In this document: positions 38,801-47,445 of the stretch, piece by piece
Layout of the letters: each line of letters begins with the position of its first letter
How positions within the stretch are numbered: the stretch's first letter is position 1
Origin: Candidatus Celerinatantimonas neptuna
GTDB taxonomy: Bacteria > Pseudomonadota > Gammaproteobacteria > Enterobacterales > Celerinatantimonadaceae
DNA: 64,000 bases
NCBI GenBank assembly: GCA_911810475.1
Contig: OU461276.1
Span: 1,724,001 to 1,788,000 of the forward strand
Direction of reading: 5' to 3'
The notes under the pieces: model-generated
Told to the model about the DNA's origin: nothing
Seen by the model: only the letters and a program-made list of their open reading frames with translations
The model's database searches: none
Program-made: the position numbers and the translations under genes

Positions 38801-38926
38801 AAACCAGCCGCAGTCTCTTTAGTCTTCGGAGAGATATTTGCAACGATTGTGACATTAATCCTCGTACCGATTCTGCTGAGCTGGTTTAGTCATAAGTCGC
38901 CTCAAAAGGAAGATTTACTAAGGTGA
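35852..38926 (+). CDS. RND-family efflux permease
   Basis: A 1024-residue AcrB-fold transporter with twelve expected membrane spans and two large periplasmic loops. It begins M-N-A-L-T-R-W-F-I-N-N-P-V-A-A-N and includes V-D-D-A-V-V-V-G-E-S in the fourth membrane span, carrying the proton-relay Asp pair. V-N-D-S-L-V-L in the second half is also family-typical. It overlaps the adaptor by four bases. It resembles the HAE1-like group of drug or lipophile exporters. No regulator lies next to the pair. Confidence 0.92.
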   Translation: MNALTRWFINNPVAANLLMLALLIGGFLALTYLRVETFPQIEPSSISITVAYPGGTAKQIDEGVTQRIEEAISSIAGIKEVTSESSADESEVIVEKTADTDLGDLLEDIRNQVNSITNFPADAERPQVKREEFTNLAAIVVVSGARSDKALQPVARQIELALKKNSKISKVTNWGSRDPLLIIEPDIARLRALGISLEDVAQKIAQMSLEVRSGELKSSKGRIILRGDGYADNIQKLRNLDIISTPTGHITLSDIATISRDYDDTGSIVRSNGHNAIAMLVSTSQQDNLLRVSRAIKQTLAVQRQQLPSDIKLSVMVDMAPYISGQMKLLGRNALQGLVIILILLGLFLELRLAFWVGVGIPVSICGAFIAMHFFNYSINDITLFGFILVLGILVDDAVVVGESIYTARNRYAKANEAAWYGVREVSIATVFGVLTSIAAFAPMLWINNNFAKLLSGFAAVVIMALCFSLVESKFILPSHLAHSHHSFWQPGAINRIQLWAQNGLLRFNRRIYRPFLIFSLRHRLAVFLGLCAVVLLAYGMWSKGLIQSAFFPDIPGRYISADVSLQEGAPLPLQDKTLSHLEQSARAVGAIMQKKYHLSEKPISNVIAWSDGEGTLEVTLELTHEALSQLPANALLNQWRSQSGTLEGAYSSKFATSDNSAGKTMLVVASSDRELAKKAALLVVAKLATLPGAEDVYDDGSSGQEQIRVQLNAFGRRLGLTQQHIAKLVGEAFGQRDINRLLDEGQEVKVTMRYPQHQRQTAEQLLHTPVIMDNGQSVLLGDVATLSFEREPQVLYRRNRDQVVNIYWEQDQTIQSAERTLKQLKGTIEDVERRFPGVDIKSAGQFDDLAEVQEGVSVAIVVAILLIYVLLAVPLKSYWQPFLIMSVIPFGFAGSIFGHYLMGLPISILSMFGMMAMTGVVVNDSLVLMTRFNTLHRNGVPLHHALVRAGTSRLRAIFLTTITTVCGLIPLLSETAEQAQYLKPAAVSLVFGEIFATIVTLILVPILLSWFSHKSPQKEDLLR

Positions 38927-38951
38927 ACTTAACAGATTAAATATTGGTACA

Positions 38952-39075
38952 CATGCACAAGGCGTGTTTATCTGAATGAATGGATCGCCAGAGCTCAACA
39001 ATCCTTGTGCATGAAGAAGGCTTAACCGTCTGAACCCGAATGTTATTTTGACTAAAATACGTCAGACGTTTATCT
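38952..39075. terminator. Two inverted repeats between convergent RND and acnB genes
   Basis: CATGCACAAGG (38952-38962) pairs with CCTTGTGCATG (39003-39013) over a 40-base loop. CGTCTGA (39027-39033) pairs with TCAGACG (39062-39068), followed on the plus strand by TTTATCTATTTTT. The second is the likelier terminator for the RND operon. Confidence 0.5.
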
Positions 39076-39079
39076 ATTT

Positions 39080-41671
39080 TTAGGCCGCTGAAATTGCGAT
39101 GGTTTGCTCAACTGTGCAATAGTCGTCAATCTGATCGAAGTTGAGATAACGATAGACATTCTGACTTGCAGGTTCGAGTTTTTCCATAAACGCGTGATAT
39201 TCTTCAACGCTTGGAATATACCCCAGGATTGCAATAATTGCGCTAAGTTCAGCGGATGCCAGATAAACATGCGCTCCACTGCCTAAGCGGTTCGGAAAGT
39301 TTCGTGTTGAAGTCGAAACAGCCTGACATCCGGGTTTCACCCGAGCCTGGTTTCCCATGCAAAGTGAACATCCAGCGGGTTCAATTCGGGCGCCGCCACG
39401 GATATACCGGTTGAAATAACCTTCTTGCGCAAGTTGTTTGGCATCCATTTTTGTCGGTGGAGCCAGCCATAATTTGGCTTTAACCTGCTCACTGGCTTGT
39501 TCTAACAATTGCCCGGTTGCACGGAAGTGGCCGATGTTGGTCATGCACGAACCGATGAAGACTTCATCGATTGGGTTTTTAGCAACATCGGATAACCGGC
39601 GAACATCATCCGGATCGTTCGGTGCACACAATAGTGGTTCTTTGATATCGGCCAGGTTAATGTCGATCACAGCAGCATATTCGGCATCTTGATCGGCTTT
39701 GATCATCGTTGGGTTATCCAGCCATTCCTGCATGGCATCGACACGGCTTTGAAGTGTTTGTGCATCACTATAGCCTTGCGTAATCATCCAACGCAGCAAC
39801 ACGATATTTGAGCGGATATATTCTTCGATATTTTCCTGTGACATCTGGACTGTACAAGCCGCTGCTGAGCGTTCGGCGGTGGCATCAGCCAGTTCGAAAG
39901 CCTGTTCTGCTTTGAGCTCACTAAGCCCTTCGATTTCGATGATACGGCCAGAGAAGATGTTTTTTTTGTTCTGTTTTTCAACCGTCAGCAGATCTTGCTG
40001 AATCGCGCAGTAAGGGATCGCATGAACCAAATCACGCAATGTAATATGAGGCTGCATTTTCCCTTTAAAACGGACCAGAACAGATTCTGGCATATCCAGA
40101 GGCATCATGCCGGTTGCTGCGGCAAAAGCAACTAACCCTGAGCCGGCAGGGAAAGAAATCCCCAGTGGGAAACGGGTATGTGAGTCACCACCTGTGCCAA
40201 CGGTGTTTGGCAGTAACATCCGGTTCAACCAGGAGTGAATGATCCCGTCCCCTGGCCTTAATGCGACACCAGTTCGGCTTGAAATGAATTCAGGCAATGT
40301 TTGTTGCAGATTAATATCAACTTTGTTTGGATAAGCTGATGTATGACAAAAAGACTGCATGACCAAATCGGCAGAGAATTTCAGGCAAGCCAGATTTTTC
40401 AGTTCATCACGAGTCATACCACCGGTTGTATCTTGTGAACCGACGGTTGTCATTTTAGGTTCGCAATATTGCCCTGGACGGATCCCTTCACAATTGCAGG
40501 CTTTGCCAACCATTTTTTGTGCCAGAGAAAAGCCTCTGTCAGAAGCTTTGGGCGCTTTGGGCTGACGGAATACATCACTGGGTGGAAGGTTAAGGGCTTC
40601 ACGGGCCTGAGCGGTCAGTTTACGACCGATGATTAAAAACAGACGACCTCCGGCACGAACTTCATCCAGTAAAATGTCAGTTTTGAGTTTAAATGAACCG
40701 ACGACCTGACCTGTTTCATGATCCTGAACTTGTCCCTGATAGGGAAGCAAGTCAATGACCTGGCCGTGTTTAAGATCACTGACATTCCCTTCCATTGGCA
40801 TCGCACCGGAATCTTCCAGCGTATTGAAGAAGATAGGCGCAATTTTGCCAGCAATGACATAACCGCCATCGCGCTGATTAGGAACATAAGGGATATCGTT
40901 TGCAAAATTCCACAGTAGTGAGTTGGTTGCCGATTTACGTGATGAACCCGTACCCACAACATCGCCGACGTAAATTAGTGGGTTGCCCTTAGCTTTGAGC
41001 TCTTCAATCTGTTTGAGTGGCCCAACTTCGCCTGCTTTATCTGGCGTGACACCCTCTCTTGGGTTAGCCAGCATTGACATTGCGTGCAGAGGAATATCTG
41101 GACGACTCCAGGCCATTGGCGCGGGGGATAAATCATCAGTATTGGTTTCCCCGGGGACGTTAAATACAGTCAGTGTGATTTTTTCGGCGACAGCCGGGCG
41201 GGACAGGAACCACTGTGCGTCTGCCCAGGATTGCATGACCTGTTTTGCATAGACATTGTTTGCTTTGCATTTATTGGCGATTTCATCGAATTTATCGAAA
41301 ATAAGCAGTGTATGGCTTAACGCTTTTGCGGCTAAAGGCGCCAGTTTTTCAATATCCAGTGCATCGATTAATGGTTGGATATTATAGCCACCGCGCATGG
41401 TGCCCAGTAGTTCAATCGCTCTTGCTGCATCAATACCCGCGATAGTTAAATTACTCAGAGCAATACGGGACAAAAATTCTGCTTTTACTTTTGCAGCGTC
41501 ATCAACGCCACAGGGAACCCTTTGTTTCAACAGCTTAATCAGTTCGGGTTGTTTTTGAGTTGACTGCTCTAAAAGAGTCGTCAATTGAGAAACTTGGTCG
41601 GCAGTCAGTGGTTTTGGGGGAATACCGAGTTTTGTGCGTTCTTCGCAGTGTTGTTGATAATCTTCTAACAT
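39080..41671 (-). CDS. acnB: Aconitate hydratase B
   Basis: An 863-residue AcnB-type aconitase, interconverting citrate, cis-aconitate and isocitrate. The N-terminal HEAT-like domain and the swivel domain come first (G-D-V-V-G-T-G-S-S-R-K-S near residue 240). The 4Fe-4S core has cysteines in F-I-G-S-C-M-T-N and in G-C-S-L-C-M-G-N near residue 770. It is the last gene of a citrate lyase operon and overlaps citG by seven bases. That is unusual, since acnB normally stands alone as a housekeeping gene. A pathway-specific role, hydrating cis-aconitate to citrate, is inferred. Confidence 0.96.
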   Translation of the reverse strand: MLEDYQQHCEERTKLGIPPKPLTADQVSQLTTLLEQSTQKQPELIKLLKQRVPCGVDDAAKVKAEFLSRIALSNLTIAGIDAARAIELLGTMRGGYNIQPLIDALDIEKLAPLAAKALSHTLLIFDKFDEIANKCKANNVYAKQVMQSWADAQWFLSRPAVAEKITLTVFNVPGETNTDDLSPAPMAWSRPDIPLHAMSMLANPREGVTPDKAGEVGPLKQIEELKAKGNPLIYVGDVVGTGSSRKSATNSLLWNFANDIPYVPNQRDGGYVIAGKIAPIFFNTLEDSGAMPMEGNVSDLKHGQVIDLLPYQGQVQDHETGQVVGSFKLKTDILLDEVRAGGRLFLIIGRKLTAQAREALNLPPSDVFRQPKAPKASDRGFSLAQKMVGKACNCEGIRPGQYCEPKMTTVGSQDTTGGMTRDELKNLACLKFSADLVMQSFCHTSAYPNKVDINLQQTLPEFISSRTGVALRPGDGIIHSWLNRMLLPNTVGTGGDSHTRFPLGISFPAGSGLVAFAAATGMMPLDMPESVLVRFKGKMQPHITLRDLVHAIPYCAIQQDLLTVEKQNKKNIFSGRIIEIEGLSELKAEQAFELADATAERSAAACTVQMSQENIEEYIRSNIVLLRWMITQGYSDAQTLQSRVDAMQEWLDNPTMIKADQDAEYAAVIDINLADIKEPLLCAPNDPDDVRRLSDVAKNPIDEVFIGSCMTNIGHFRATGQLLEQASEQVKAKLWLAPPTKMDAKQLAQEGYFNRYIRGGARIEPAGCSLCMGNQARVKPGCQAVSTSTRNFPNRLGSGAHVYLASAELSAIIAILGYIPSVEEYHAFMEKLEPASQNVYRYLNFDQIDDYCTVEQTIAISAA

Positions 41672-42603
41672 ATCGGTTTACTCGAATTTTCAGAAGGGTG
41701 TGTTATTGATGGCTGTGGGAAACGGGAAAGTAACCAGGTTACACTCAATAAGTCAGCACTGCCGCCAGGGCTTAAGTGGTGGCGGATCATCTCAATATCC
41801 AATTGCTGTAGCTGATTGATGAATTGATCGTCATCATCCCAGATATGTTGCAGAATTTGGGTTGCCCGTTTCTGGACAAAATTCAATGCGTGGATACCAC
41901 CTCTGGATACGATATTGGTATCTGGATTATGGGCCATTAATGAGATCAAAACCCGCAATAAGGCCTGGCGTTGAGAGTAGCCTTTTGCCATGGCAAGGTT
42001 CCAGATGGGCAGTGCGTAGCAGTGGACAGTTTCAAATCCGCTAGCCGCCTCGCCTCTTGCGCCTAATAGTCCGAATTCCTGGAATAGCTGTTGTCCGGCG
42101 CTCATTGGCTTTGTGCAGTGTTGCAACTCATCCGAAACAAGCTGAGCGGTCATTTGCGCGACCTGATCCGTGAGTTTGGTGGGCGTAATATCAGGAAGTT
42201 GTTTCCATAACCGACCATAAGCTAAGCACAGTAGGCTAAGAGCAAAGATTGCGCCTTTATGGGTATTGATTTGACCGGTTGCATCAAACATAGCCCGTTC
42301 GCAGGCCAGCCCACATGGGCGTGCTTTGAAAAGCGAGACAGGCGCGGCTAATTTTGCAGAGCGTCGGCCAATTTCGATAAAGCGGTCAAACCAGGGAGAT
42401 ATGGCTTGAATACTGGTTTCGAATAATGCCAAATCCATATCGTGATGAGCGCCATTATTGGCTTCATCAACCAAACCCGGCTTAGGAGTTAGCCTGACCT
42501 CGGTGCGCAGAGACTGAGCCGCTATTTGGGCAAAACAGCTTTGTACCTGGGGTTCGAATACTTCATTTTCTAGGGCCTCAAGTTGCTTTAATCCGGTGAA
42601 CAA
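41665..42603 (-). CDS. citG: Triphosphoribosyl-dephospho-CoA synthase
   Basis: A 312-residue CitG. It makes the precursor of the citrate lyase prosthetic group from ATP and dephospho-CoA. Family blocks T-P-K-P-G-L-V-D, N-T-H-K-G-A-I-F and L-S-P-G-G-S-A-D-L-L are present. The start is a TTG at 42603-42601 supported by GGAG. The transferase CitX, which loads the group on CitD, is neither fused here nor found elsewhere in the window. Confidence 0.92.
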   Translation of the reverse strand: MFTGLKQLEALENEVFEPQVQSCFAQIAAQSLRTEVRLTPKPGLVDEANNGAHHDMDLALFETSIQAISPWFDRFIEIGRRSAKLAAPVSLFKARPCGLACERAMFDATGQINTHKGAIFALSLLCLAYGRLWKQLPDITPTKLTDQVAQMTAQLVSDELQHCTKPMSAGQQLFQEFGLLGARGEAASGFETVHCYALPIWNLAMAKGYSQRQALLRVLISLMAHNPDTNIVSRGGIHALNFVQKRATQILQHIWDDDDQFINQLQQLDIEMIRHHLSPGGSADLLSVTWLLSRFPQPSITHPSENSSKPIC

Positions 42604-42702
42604 TGGGGTTCTCCACAGCGTTTAAACACGGTTAAAAGAGTGCTTGTCGCCAGATAGATACGGCAAGCACGAACGATAGAATTTTCAGAGCGACGGTTGC
42701 AT

Positions 42703-44229
42703 TTATTCTATCGGTTTGACTTGTTTGACAACGTCGATAACTGAGCCGTCGCGATAACGGACGACACCGACAATTCTATCCGTGAATTCGATAGGTTTAG
42801 GTTCACCAGTGAGACTCACTGCTTTTTTATACAGCGCTTCAATGGTCGTGACTTTCATGCCGGCAGCTTCCAGTCGTTCTTTGATTTCAGGACGAGCAGG
42901 ATTCACTGCGATTCCGTGGTCTGTGATCACAACATCGATGTTTTCACCTGGAGTAACCAGTGTGGTGACATGTTTAACGACCGTTGGGATACGTGTGCGC
43001 AACAGTGGCGCCACAATAATGGTTAAGTTGGCAGCCGCTGCGACATCACAGTGGCCACCGGATGCACCACGCATAACACCGTCAGAACCGGTTAATACGT
43101 TGACGTTGAAATCAGTATCAACTTCCAGCGCACTTAGAATGACAATATCAACCTGGTCACAACAAGCGGCTTTTGATGCCGGGTTAGCGTAAACATTGGT
43201 TGATATTTCAATGTGATTTGGGTTTTTACCGAGTGATTCGGCCGCGCGGCGGTCAAAACACTGGGTATCTAACAGCGTTTCGATAAGGCCCTGTTCATGC
43301 AGCTCGACAATGCTACCGGTAATCCCGCCAAGTGCAAATTTAGCGACAATGTGCTGGTGTTTCATGCGTTCGGCCATAAACCGGGTACAAGCAGTCGCAG
43401 CAGCACCAGAACCAGTCTGAATTGAGAAGCCGTTTTTGAAGTAGCCAGAGTGTTCAATCACATCGGCAGCGCTTCGGGCAATCATCAATTCACGAGGATT
43501 TGAAGTGATACGGGCTGCACCAACACTGATTTTAGCTGGATCCCCAACTTGTTCAACAGGAACGATATAATCAACCTGATCCTGACGAATGCTGGCTGGC
43601 ATATGTGGGAATGCAACGATTTCTTCACTCAGAAGAACCACTTTGTGAGCGAATTGAGCGTCGACCATGGCATAACCTAGCGATCCACAATTTGAATGGC
43701 CATGAGTACCACTGGCATTACCGAATTCATCGCAGCAGGGAACCCCTAAGAAAGCGACATCGATGTTCAGTTCACCATCTTGAATGAGTTTGACACGACC
43801 ACCGTGTGAGTGGATCTGGACAGGTTCTTCCATCAGACCATTTGAAATGGCATCGGCCAGTTTACCGCGCATCCCAGATGTATAAATACGACGGATGACG
43901 CCTGATTGGATATGTTCAATCAGTACATCATTACAGGTCATCAGTGAGCTGGATGCCAGTGTCAAACCTTTGAAGCCCATTTTAGCCAGACAAGCAACAA
44001 CATTGTTGATGACTTTGTCCCCTTCACGGAAACCGTGATGGAAAGAGATCGTCATTCCATCTTTAAGGCCCGTTTTTTTGATGACTTCTTCAAGGGTCGG
44101 ACAGATTTTACGGTTATGTTTTGTTTCCAGATCCCCCAACCATGGTGTTTGATGATGGGCCCCCTGAAAAGGTTTTAATTCTGTTGGTAAGGCGAATTGC
44201 CTGTTTAATTTTTCTGTAATATCAGTCAT
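42703..44229 (-). CDS. citF: Citrate lyase alpha subunit (citrate CoA-transferase)
   Basis: A 508-residue CitF, which swaps acetate for citrate on the acyl carrier CitD. E. coli CitF is about the same size. An upstream start at 44277 overlaps citE; AAGGATTT before the ATG at 44229 decides the start. Characteristic stretches include G-T-G-G-H-S-like S-G-T-H-G-H-S-N-C-G-S and V-I-T-D-H-G-I-A-V-N-P near the C-terminus. Confidence 0.96.
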   Translation of the reverse strand: MTDITEKLNRQFALPTELKPFQGAHHQTPWLGDLETKHNRKICPTLEEVIKKTGLKDGMTISFHHGFREGDKVINNVVACLAKMGFKGLTLASSSLMTCNDVLIEHIQSGVIRRIYTSGMRGKLADAISNGLMEEPVQIHSHGGRVKLIQDGELNIDVAFLGVPCCDEFGNASGTHGHSNCGSLGYAMVDAQFAHKVVLLSEEIVAFPHMPASIRQDQVDYIVPVEQVGDPAKISVGAARITSNPRELMIARSAADVIEHSGYFKNGFSIQTGSGAAATACTRFMAERMKHQHIVAKFALGGITGSIVELHEQGLIETLLDTQCFDRRAAESLGKNPNHIEISTNVYANPASKAACCDQVDIVILSALEVDTDFNVNVLTGSDGVMRGASGGHCDVAAAANLTIIVAPLLRTRIPTVVKHVTTLVTPGENIDVVITDHGIAVNPARPEIKERLEAAGMKVTTIEALYKKAVSLTGEPKPIEFTDRIVGVVRYRDGSVIDVVKQVKPIE

Positions 44230-44248
44230 GAGATTAAATCCTTGTCGA

Positions 44249-45124
44249 TTAGTGGCGGACACCGGATGCTTTAGCACGTTCTAAGACGGAGCGGGCACGG
44301 TTGATGATCGGCGCATCGATCATTTTCCCGTTCATTGAGATAACCCCTAATCCTTTTTCTTCAGCTTCTTTTGCGGCTTCTAAAACACGATTAGCGTGGT
44401 CAACGTCTTCTTCGCTTGGTGCATACGCATTGTGTAACAACTCGATTTGACGAGGATTGATAAGTGATTTGCCGTTGTAGCCAAGTTTACGGATTAACTC
44501 GACTTCTTCTAAGAAGCCTTCATCGTTATTGACATCAGAGTAAACGACATCAAATGCATCGATACCTGCAACACGGGCTGCATGGAGAACGGCGCAGCGG
44601 GCATAGAACAGTTCGGTTCCATCACCGCGTTCGGTTTGCATATCCATGACGTAGTCAAAAGCGGCCAGAGCAATACCGATCAGGCGTTTTGAGCAGCAGG
44701 CAATATCGACGGCATTCACGACCCCTGTTGCTGATTCAATAGCAGCCATGGTTCCGGTTGAACCGACTTCACGTCCGCATTCTTTTTCGATACGGGCGAT
44801 ATGTTCTTCTAATTCATAGAGATCTTCTGGGCGATCCGTTTTAGGTAAACGAATGACATCGGCACCTGCTCGTACACAAGCTTCCAAGTCTTTCAGACCA
44901 AATTCGGTATTTAATGGATTGATACGAACAACTTTTTCAATCCCTTTATAAGCGGGTAATTGAAGTGCATGCATGACTAACAACCGGGCACTGTCTTTTT
45001 CACGCAGAGATACGGCATCTTCAAGGTCCAACATGACAGAATCAGGTTTGTAGACAAAAGAGGTCGATAACATGGCTGCATTTGAGCCAGGAATAAATAA
45101 CATACTGCGACGTAATTTTTTCAT
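44249..45124 (-). CDS. citE: Citrate lyase beta subunit (citryl-ACP lyase)
   Basis: A 291-residue CitE that cleaves citryl-ACP to acetyl-ACP and oxaloacetate. It starts [15 protein letters not shown] and has the metal-site segments D-L-E-D-A-V and A-A-I-E-S-A-T-G-V. The ATG at 45124 with GGAGG is chosen; an upstream frame to 45202 would lie inside citD. It overlaps the citD stop by four bases. Confidence 0.96.
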   Translation of the reverse strand: MKKLRRSMLFIPGSNAAMLSTSFVYKPDSVMLDLEDAVSLREKDSARLLVMHALQLPAYKGIEKVVRINPLNTEFGLKDLEACVRAGADVIRLPKTDRPEDLYELEEHIARIEKECGREVGSTGTMAAIESATGVVNAVDIACCSKRLIGIALAAFDYVMDMQTERGDGTELFYARCAVLHAARVAGIDAFDVVYSDVNNDEGFLEEVELIRKLGYNGKSLINPRQIELLHNAYAPSEEDVDHANRVLEAAKEAEEKGLGVISMNGKMIDAPIINRARSVLERAKASGVRH

Positions 45125-45414
45125 AATAAGACCTCCCAATTCAGAGCGTCGGATTTTGCGGCTCTTAAGATCGCGCTTTGTACTCGCGCACGAATGACGC
45201 AATCCAATGCTCCTTTATCTTCGATCAGGATAAGGCCCTCAGTCACTCCCAACTGTTTTAATTCGTGGTTAACAACTGCTTTGATCTGGTCACCAAATTG
45301 TTTAATGACTTCGCTTTTGATGATGATTTGAAGTTGCTCTGAGGAGGGAGAAACTTTGACCATCAAATCGCTAGACTCAAGTGTCCCTGCGATGGCCTCT
45401 TGTACAATATTCAT
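45121..45414 (-). CDS. citD: Citrate lyase gamma subunit (acyl carrier protein)
   Basis: A 97-residue carrier. The prosthetic group is expected on Ser14 in A-G-T-L-E-S-S-D, matching the A-G-T-L-E-S-G-D site of E. coli Cit[13 protein letters not shown] is conserved near the C-terminus. Confidence 0.95.
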   Translation of the reverse strand: MNIVQEAIAGTLESSDLMVKVSPSSEQLQIIIKSEVIKQFGDQIKAVVNHELKQLGVTEGLILIEDKGALDCVIRARVQSAILRAAKSDALNWEVLL

Positions 45415-45431
45415 AACATGTCCTAATACTT

Positions 45432-46481
45432 TTATCTTGTTGAAACGATCATTAACGGCTCAATCTCATGTTGGAGTCGGGTGTAAGTGCTAGAAGGGAC
45501 AATTTCTTTTATTTTTGAGATTTGTCCTTCATGTAGCAGACGGCGCACTCGTGAGGCCGAGATCGGCATTCCGTTCCGGTCTGTTTGTCTTTGGATCTCG
45601 ACAATATCGAGTGCGGGATGTTCATTTAGGTTTTCAGTACCTAACCAGTAATGGATTTGAGCGTTATATGCGGCTGTAATTGGGCAAAAAGGTTCGGTGC
45701 CGATAAAACGATGGGTTAATCCTAATGCTGGCGCAATGTAGTTGCGAAATAGTAATAGATCGATGGCGGCATAAGCATTGTCGACTTGCTGCTGTTCCTT
45801 TAAAAAATAACTCGGAAACGTTGCCCTGGAAATCAGGTAAGGCCCGCCGGGATGTAGGGTGATATTGGACAGATCTGCAATGCCGTCCTCAATCATAGCG
45901 AGCCGCTGACGATAACTGAATTCGGATAAATCTTCACTAATGACGAATAAGTGGAGCCAGTCACATTGTTGACAGGCCTGCTCAATTAAATAACGATGGC
46001 CAAGTGTAAATGGGTTGGCATTGATGACGATACCGCACTGCGAAGCACCTGATTGACGGAACTTCGATAACTTTTTGCAGAAATTTGCAATACCAACCGG
46101 TGTATTTTCCATTAACAATGCATCAGGTGAGCTGACTAATTTATAGAAACCACAGCCTTCAAACAGGCTTTGATTTGACGGTTTGGTATATAGAAACAGA
46201 TGATGCCGACCCAATTCGTGGGCTTTATACTGACATTCATCGAGTAGTTTGACGGCAAGTTGATGTCCCTGGTAATCCGGATTGACGGCCACACACCGAA
46301 TCGTTGAACCGGATAATCCGGCGCAGCCGGCTAATTTACCTTTGTGGCTGGCAATTAAAAGCTGTTCAATCGTTTTGTCCAGGTGAAGACCCACATTTTG
46401 CAAAAGCTCATCCAGCTCTGTAGGTTGGGTTTGTTGTTCGCTTAAAGCGGTCCAGGTCAACTGTACATCGTCATCATTCAT
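45432..46481 (-). CDS. citC: [Citrate (pro-3S)-lyase] ligase
   Basis: A 349-residue enzyme that acetylates the prosthetic group to activate citrate lyase. It has an N-terminal GNAT-like domain (about 20-130) and a C-terminal nucleotidyltransferase-like domain with N-A-N-P-F-T-L-G-H-R-Y-L and I-S-A-S-R-V-R-R. It heads the cit cluster proper, in order citC-D-E-F-G. Confidence 0.95.
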   Translation of the reverse strand: MNDDDVQLTWTALSEQQTQPTELDELLQNVGLHLDKTIEQLLIASHKGKLAGCAGLSGSTIRCVAVNPDYQGHQLAVKLLDECQYKAHELGRHHLFLYTKPSNQSLFEGCGFYKLVSSPDALLMENTPVGIANFCKKLSKFRQSGASQCGIVINANPFTLGHRYLIEQACQQCDWLHLFVISEDLSEFSYRQRLAMIEDGIADLSNITLHPGGPYLISRATFPSYFLKEQQQVDNAYAAIDLLLFRNYIAPALGLTHRFIGTEPFCPITAAYNAQIHYWLGTENLNEHPALDIVEIQRQTDRNGMPISASRVRRLLHEGQISKIKEIVPSSTYTRLQHEIEPLMIVSTR

Positions 46482-46495
46482 GAGAACCTCGTGCC

Positions 46496-47368
46496 TCAGG
46501 CCGTACGCTTCAGAAGTGTAGGTTGTTGTTCCATTTCATCGACGATCGGATTTGACAGGGTTCCGATTTGAGAGATAGAAACCTCAATCTGGTCGCCAGG
46601 GTGAAGAAATAATGGTGGATTGCGTTTTTTACCAACACCACCTGGTGAGCCTGTGATAATGACATCGCCGGCACTTAGTTCGGAAAATGTTGAAATATAA
46701 GTAATCAGTTCAGCAACAGAGTGCACCATATTTGCGGTTGAATCAGATTGAACCTGACGACCGTTGAGACGTGTCTGAAGTGTCAATGTTTGCGGATCAG
46801 GGATGTCATCGGTTGTTGTCATCCAAGGGCCAAAACCGCCAGTCTGGCGCCAGTTTTTACCGGCTGTGAACCAGGCGTGTTGCCAGTCACGGGCTGATCC
46901 GTCCATGTAGCAGCTATAGCCGGCAACATGGTCTAATGCATCCGCTTCATCGATACGATATCCACCGCGACCGATAATCACTGCTAACTCGCCTTCATAA
47001 TCGAACTGAGTTGAGTAAATTGGTTTAAGGATCGGTTGCTGATGACCGGTCTGAGAGTCTGGAAAGCGGACAAATAATGTGGGTGCATCGTCGGTTTCAT
47101 TGAACTCGCGGCGTTTTTCTGCATAGTTCATCCCAACACACAAGATTTTACCAGGGTTTTCGATGACTGGTAAAAACTTGACATCTTTGACTTCAAAGTC
47201 AGCCGGGTAAGATGCATAAGGTCCCATTTGTGAAAGAACACCTGCATCTAACAGAGATTTTAAATCTGGATATCTTGGAGCGAGCCGTCTGCCTAAGTCG
47301 ATAATTCCTTTATCGGTGACAATTCCGTAGCTTTTGGCTCCTCGATATATGTAATTAGCAATGTTCAT
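46496..47368 (-). CDS. Fumarylacetoacetate hydrolase (FAH) family enzyme
   Basis: A 290-residue FAH-fold enzyme. The usual metal site appears as F-D-Y-E-G-E-L-A (E-x-E) and M-D-G-S-A-R-D-W-Q, with substrate-loop G-M-N-Y-A-E-K and G-F-G-P-W. Members act on beta-diketo or 2-keto acids, including hydratases, hydrolases and oxaloacetate decarboxylases (FAHD1). Sitting between the transporter and citC, it could decarboxylate or tautomerise the oxaloacetate made by citrate lyase; this is inference from position. No OadABG-type sodium pump decarboxylase is encoded here. Confidence 0.82.
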   Translation of the reverse strand: MNIANYIYRGAKSYGIVTDKGIIDLGRRLAPRYPDLKSLLDAGVLSQMGPYASYPADFEVKDVKFLPVIENPGKILCVGMNYAEKRREFNETDDAPTLFVRFPDSQTGHQQPILKPIYSTQFDYEGELAVIIGRGGYRIDEADALDHVAGYSCYMDGSARDWQHAWFTAGKNWRQTGGFGPWMTTTDDIPDPQTLTLQTRLNGRQVQSDSTANMVHSVAELITYISTFSELSAGDVIITGSPGGVGKKRNPPLFLHPGDQIEVSISQIGTLSNPIVDEMEQQPTLLKRTA

Positions 47369-47445
47369 AAACTTTCCAAAGCTATTGCAATAATGGAGCT
47401 AACTGCCTTTTGGCAGTTAGCTAAGGTTAATAAATGGATTCGCTG

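Noticed and set aside
44230-44277. Longer start for citF inside citE
   Set aside because: The extension has no ribosome site and does not resemble the CitF N-terminus; ATG 44229 does.
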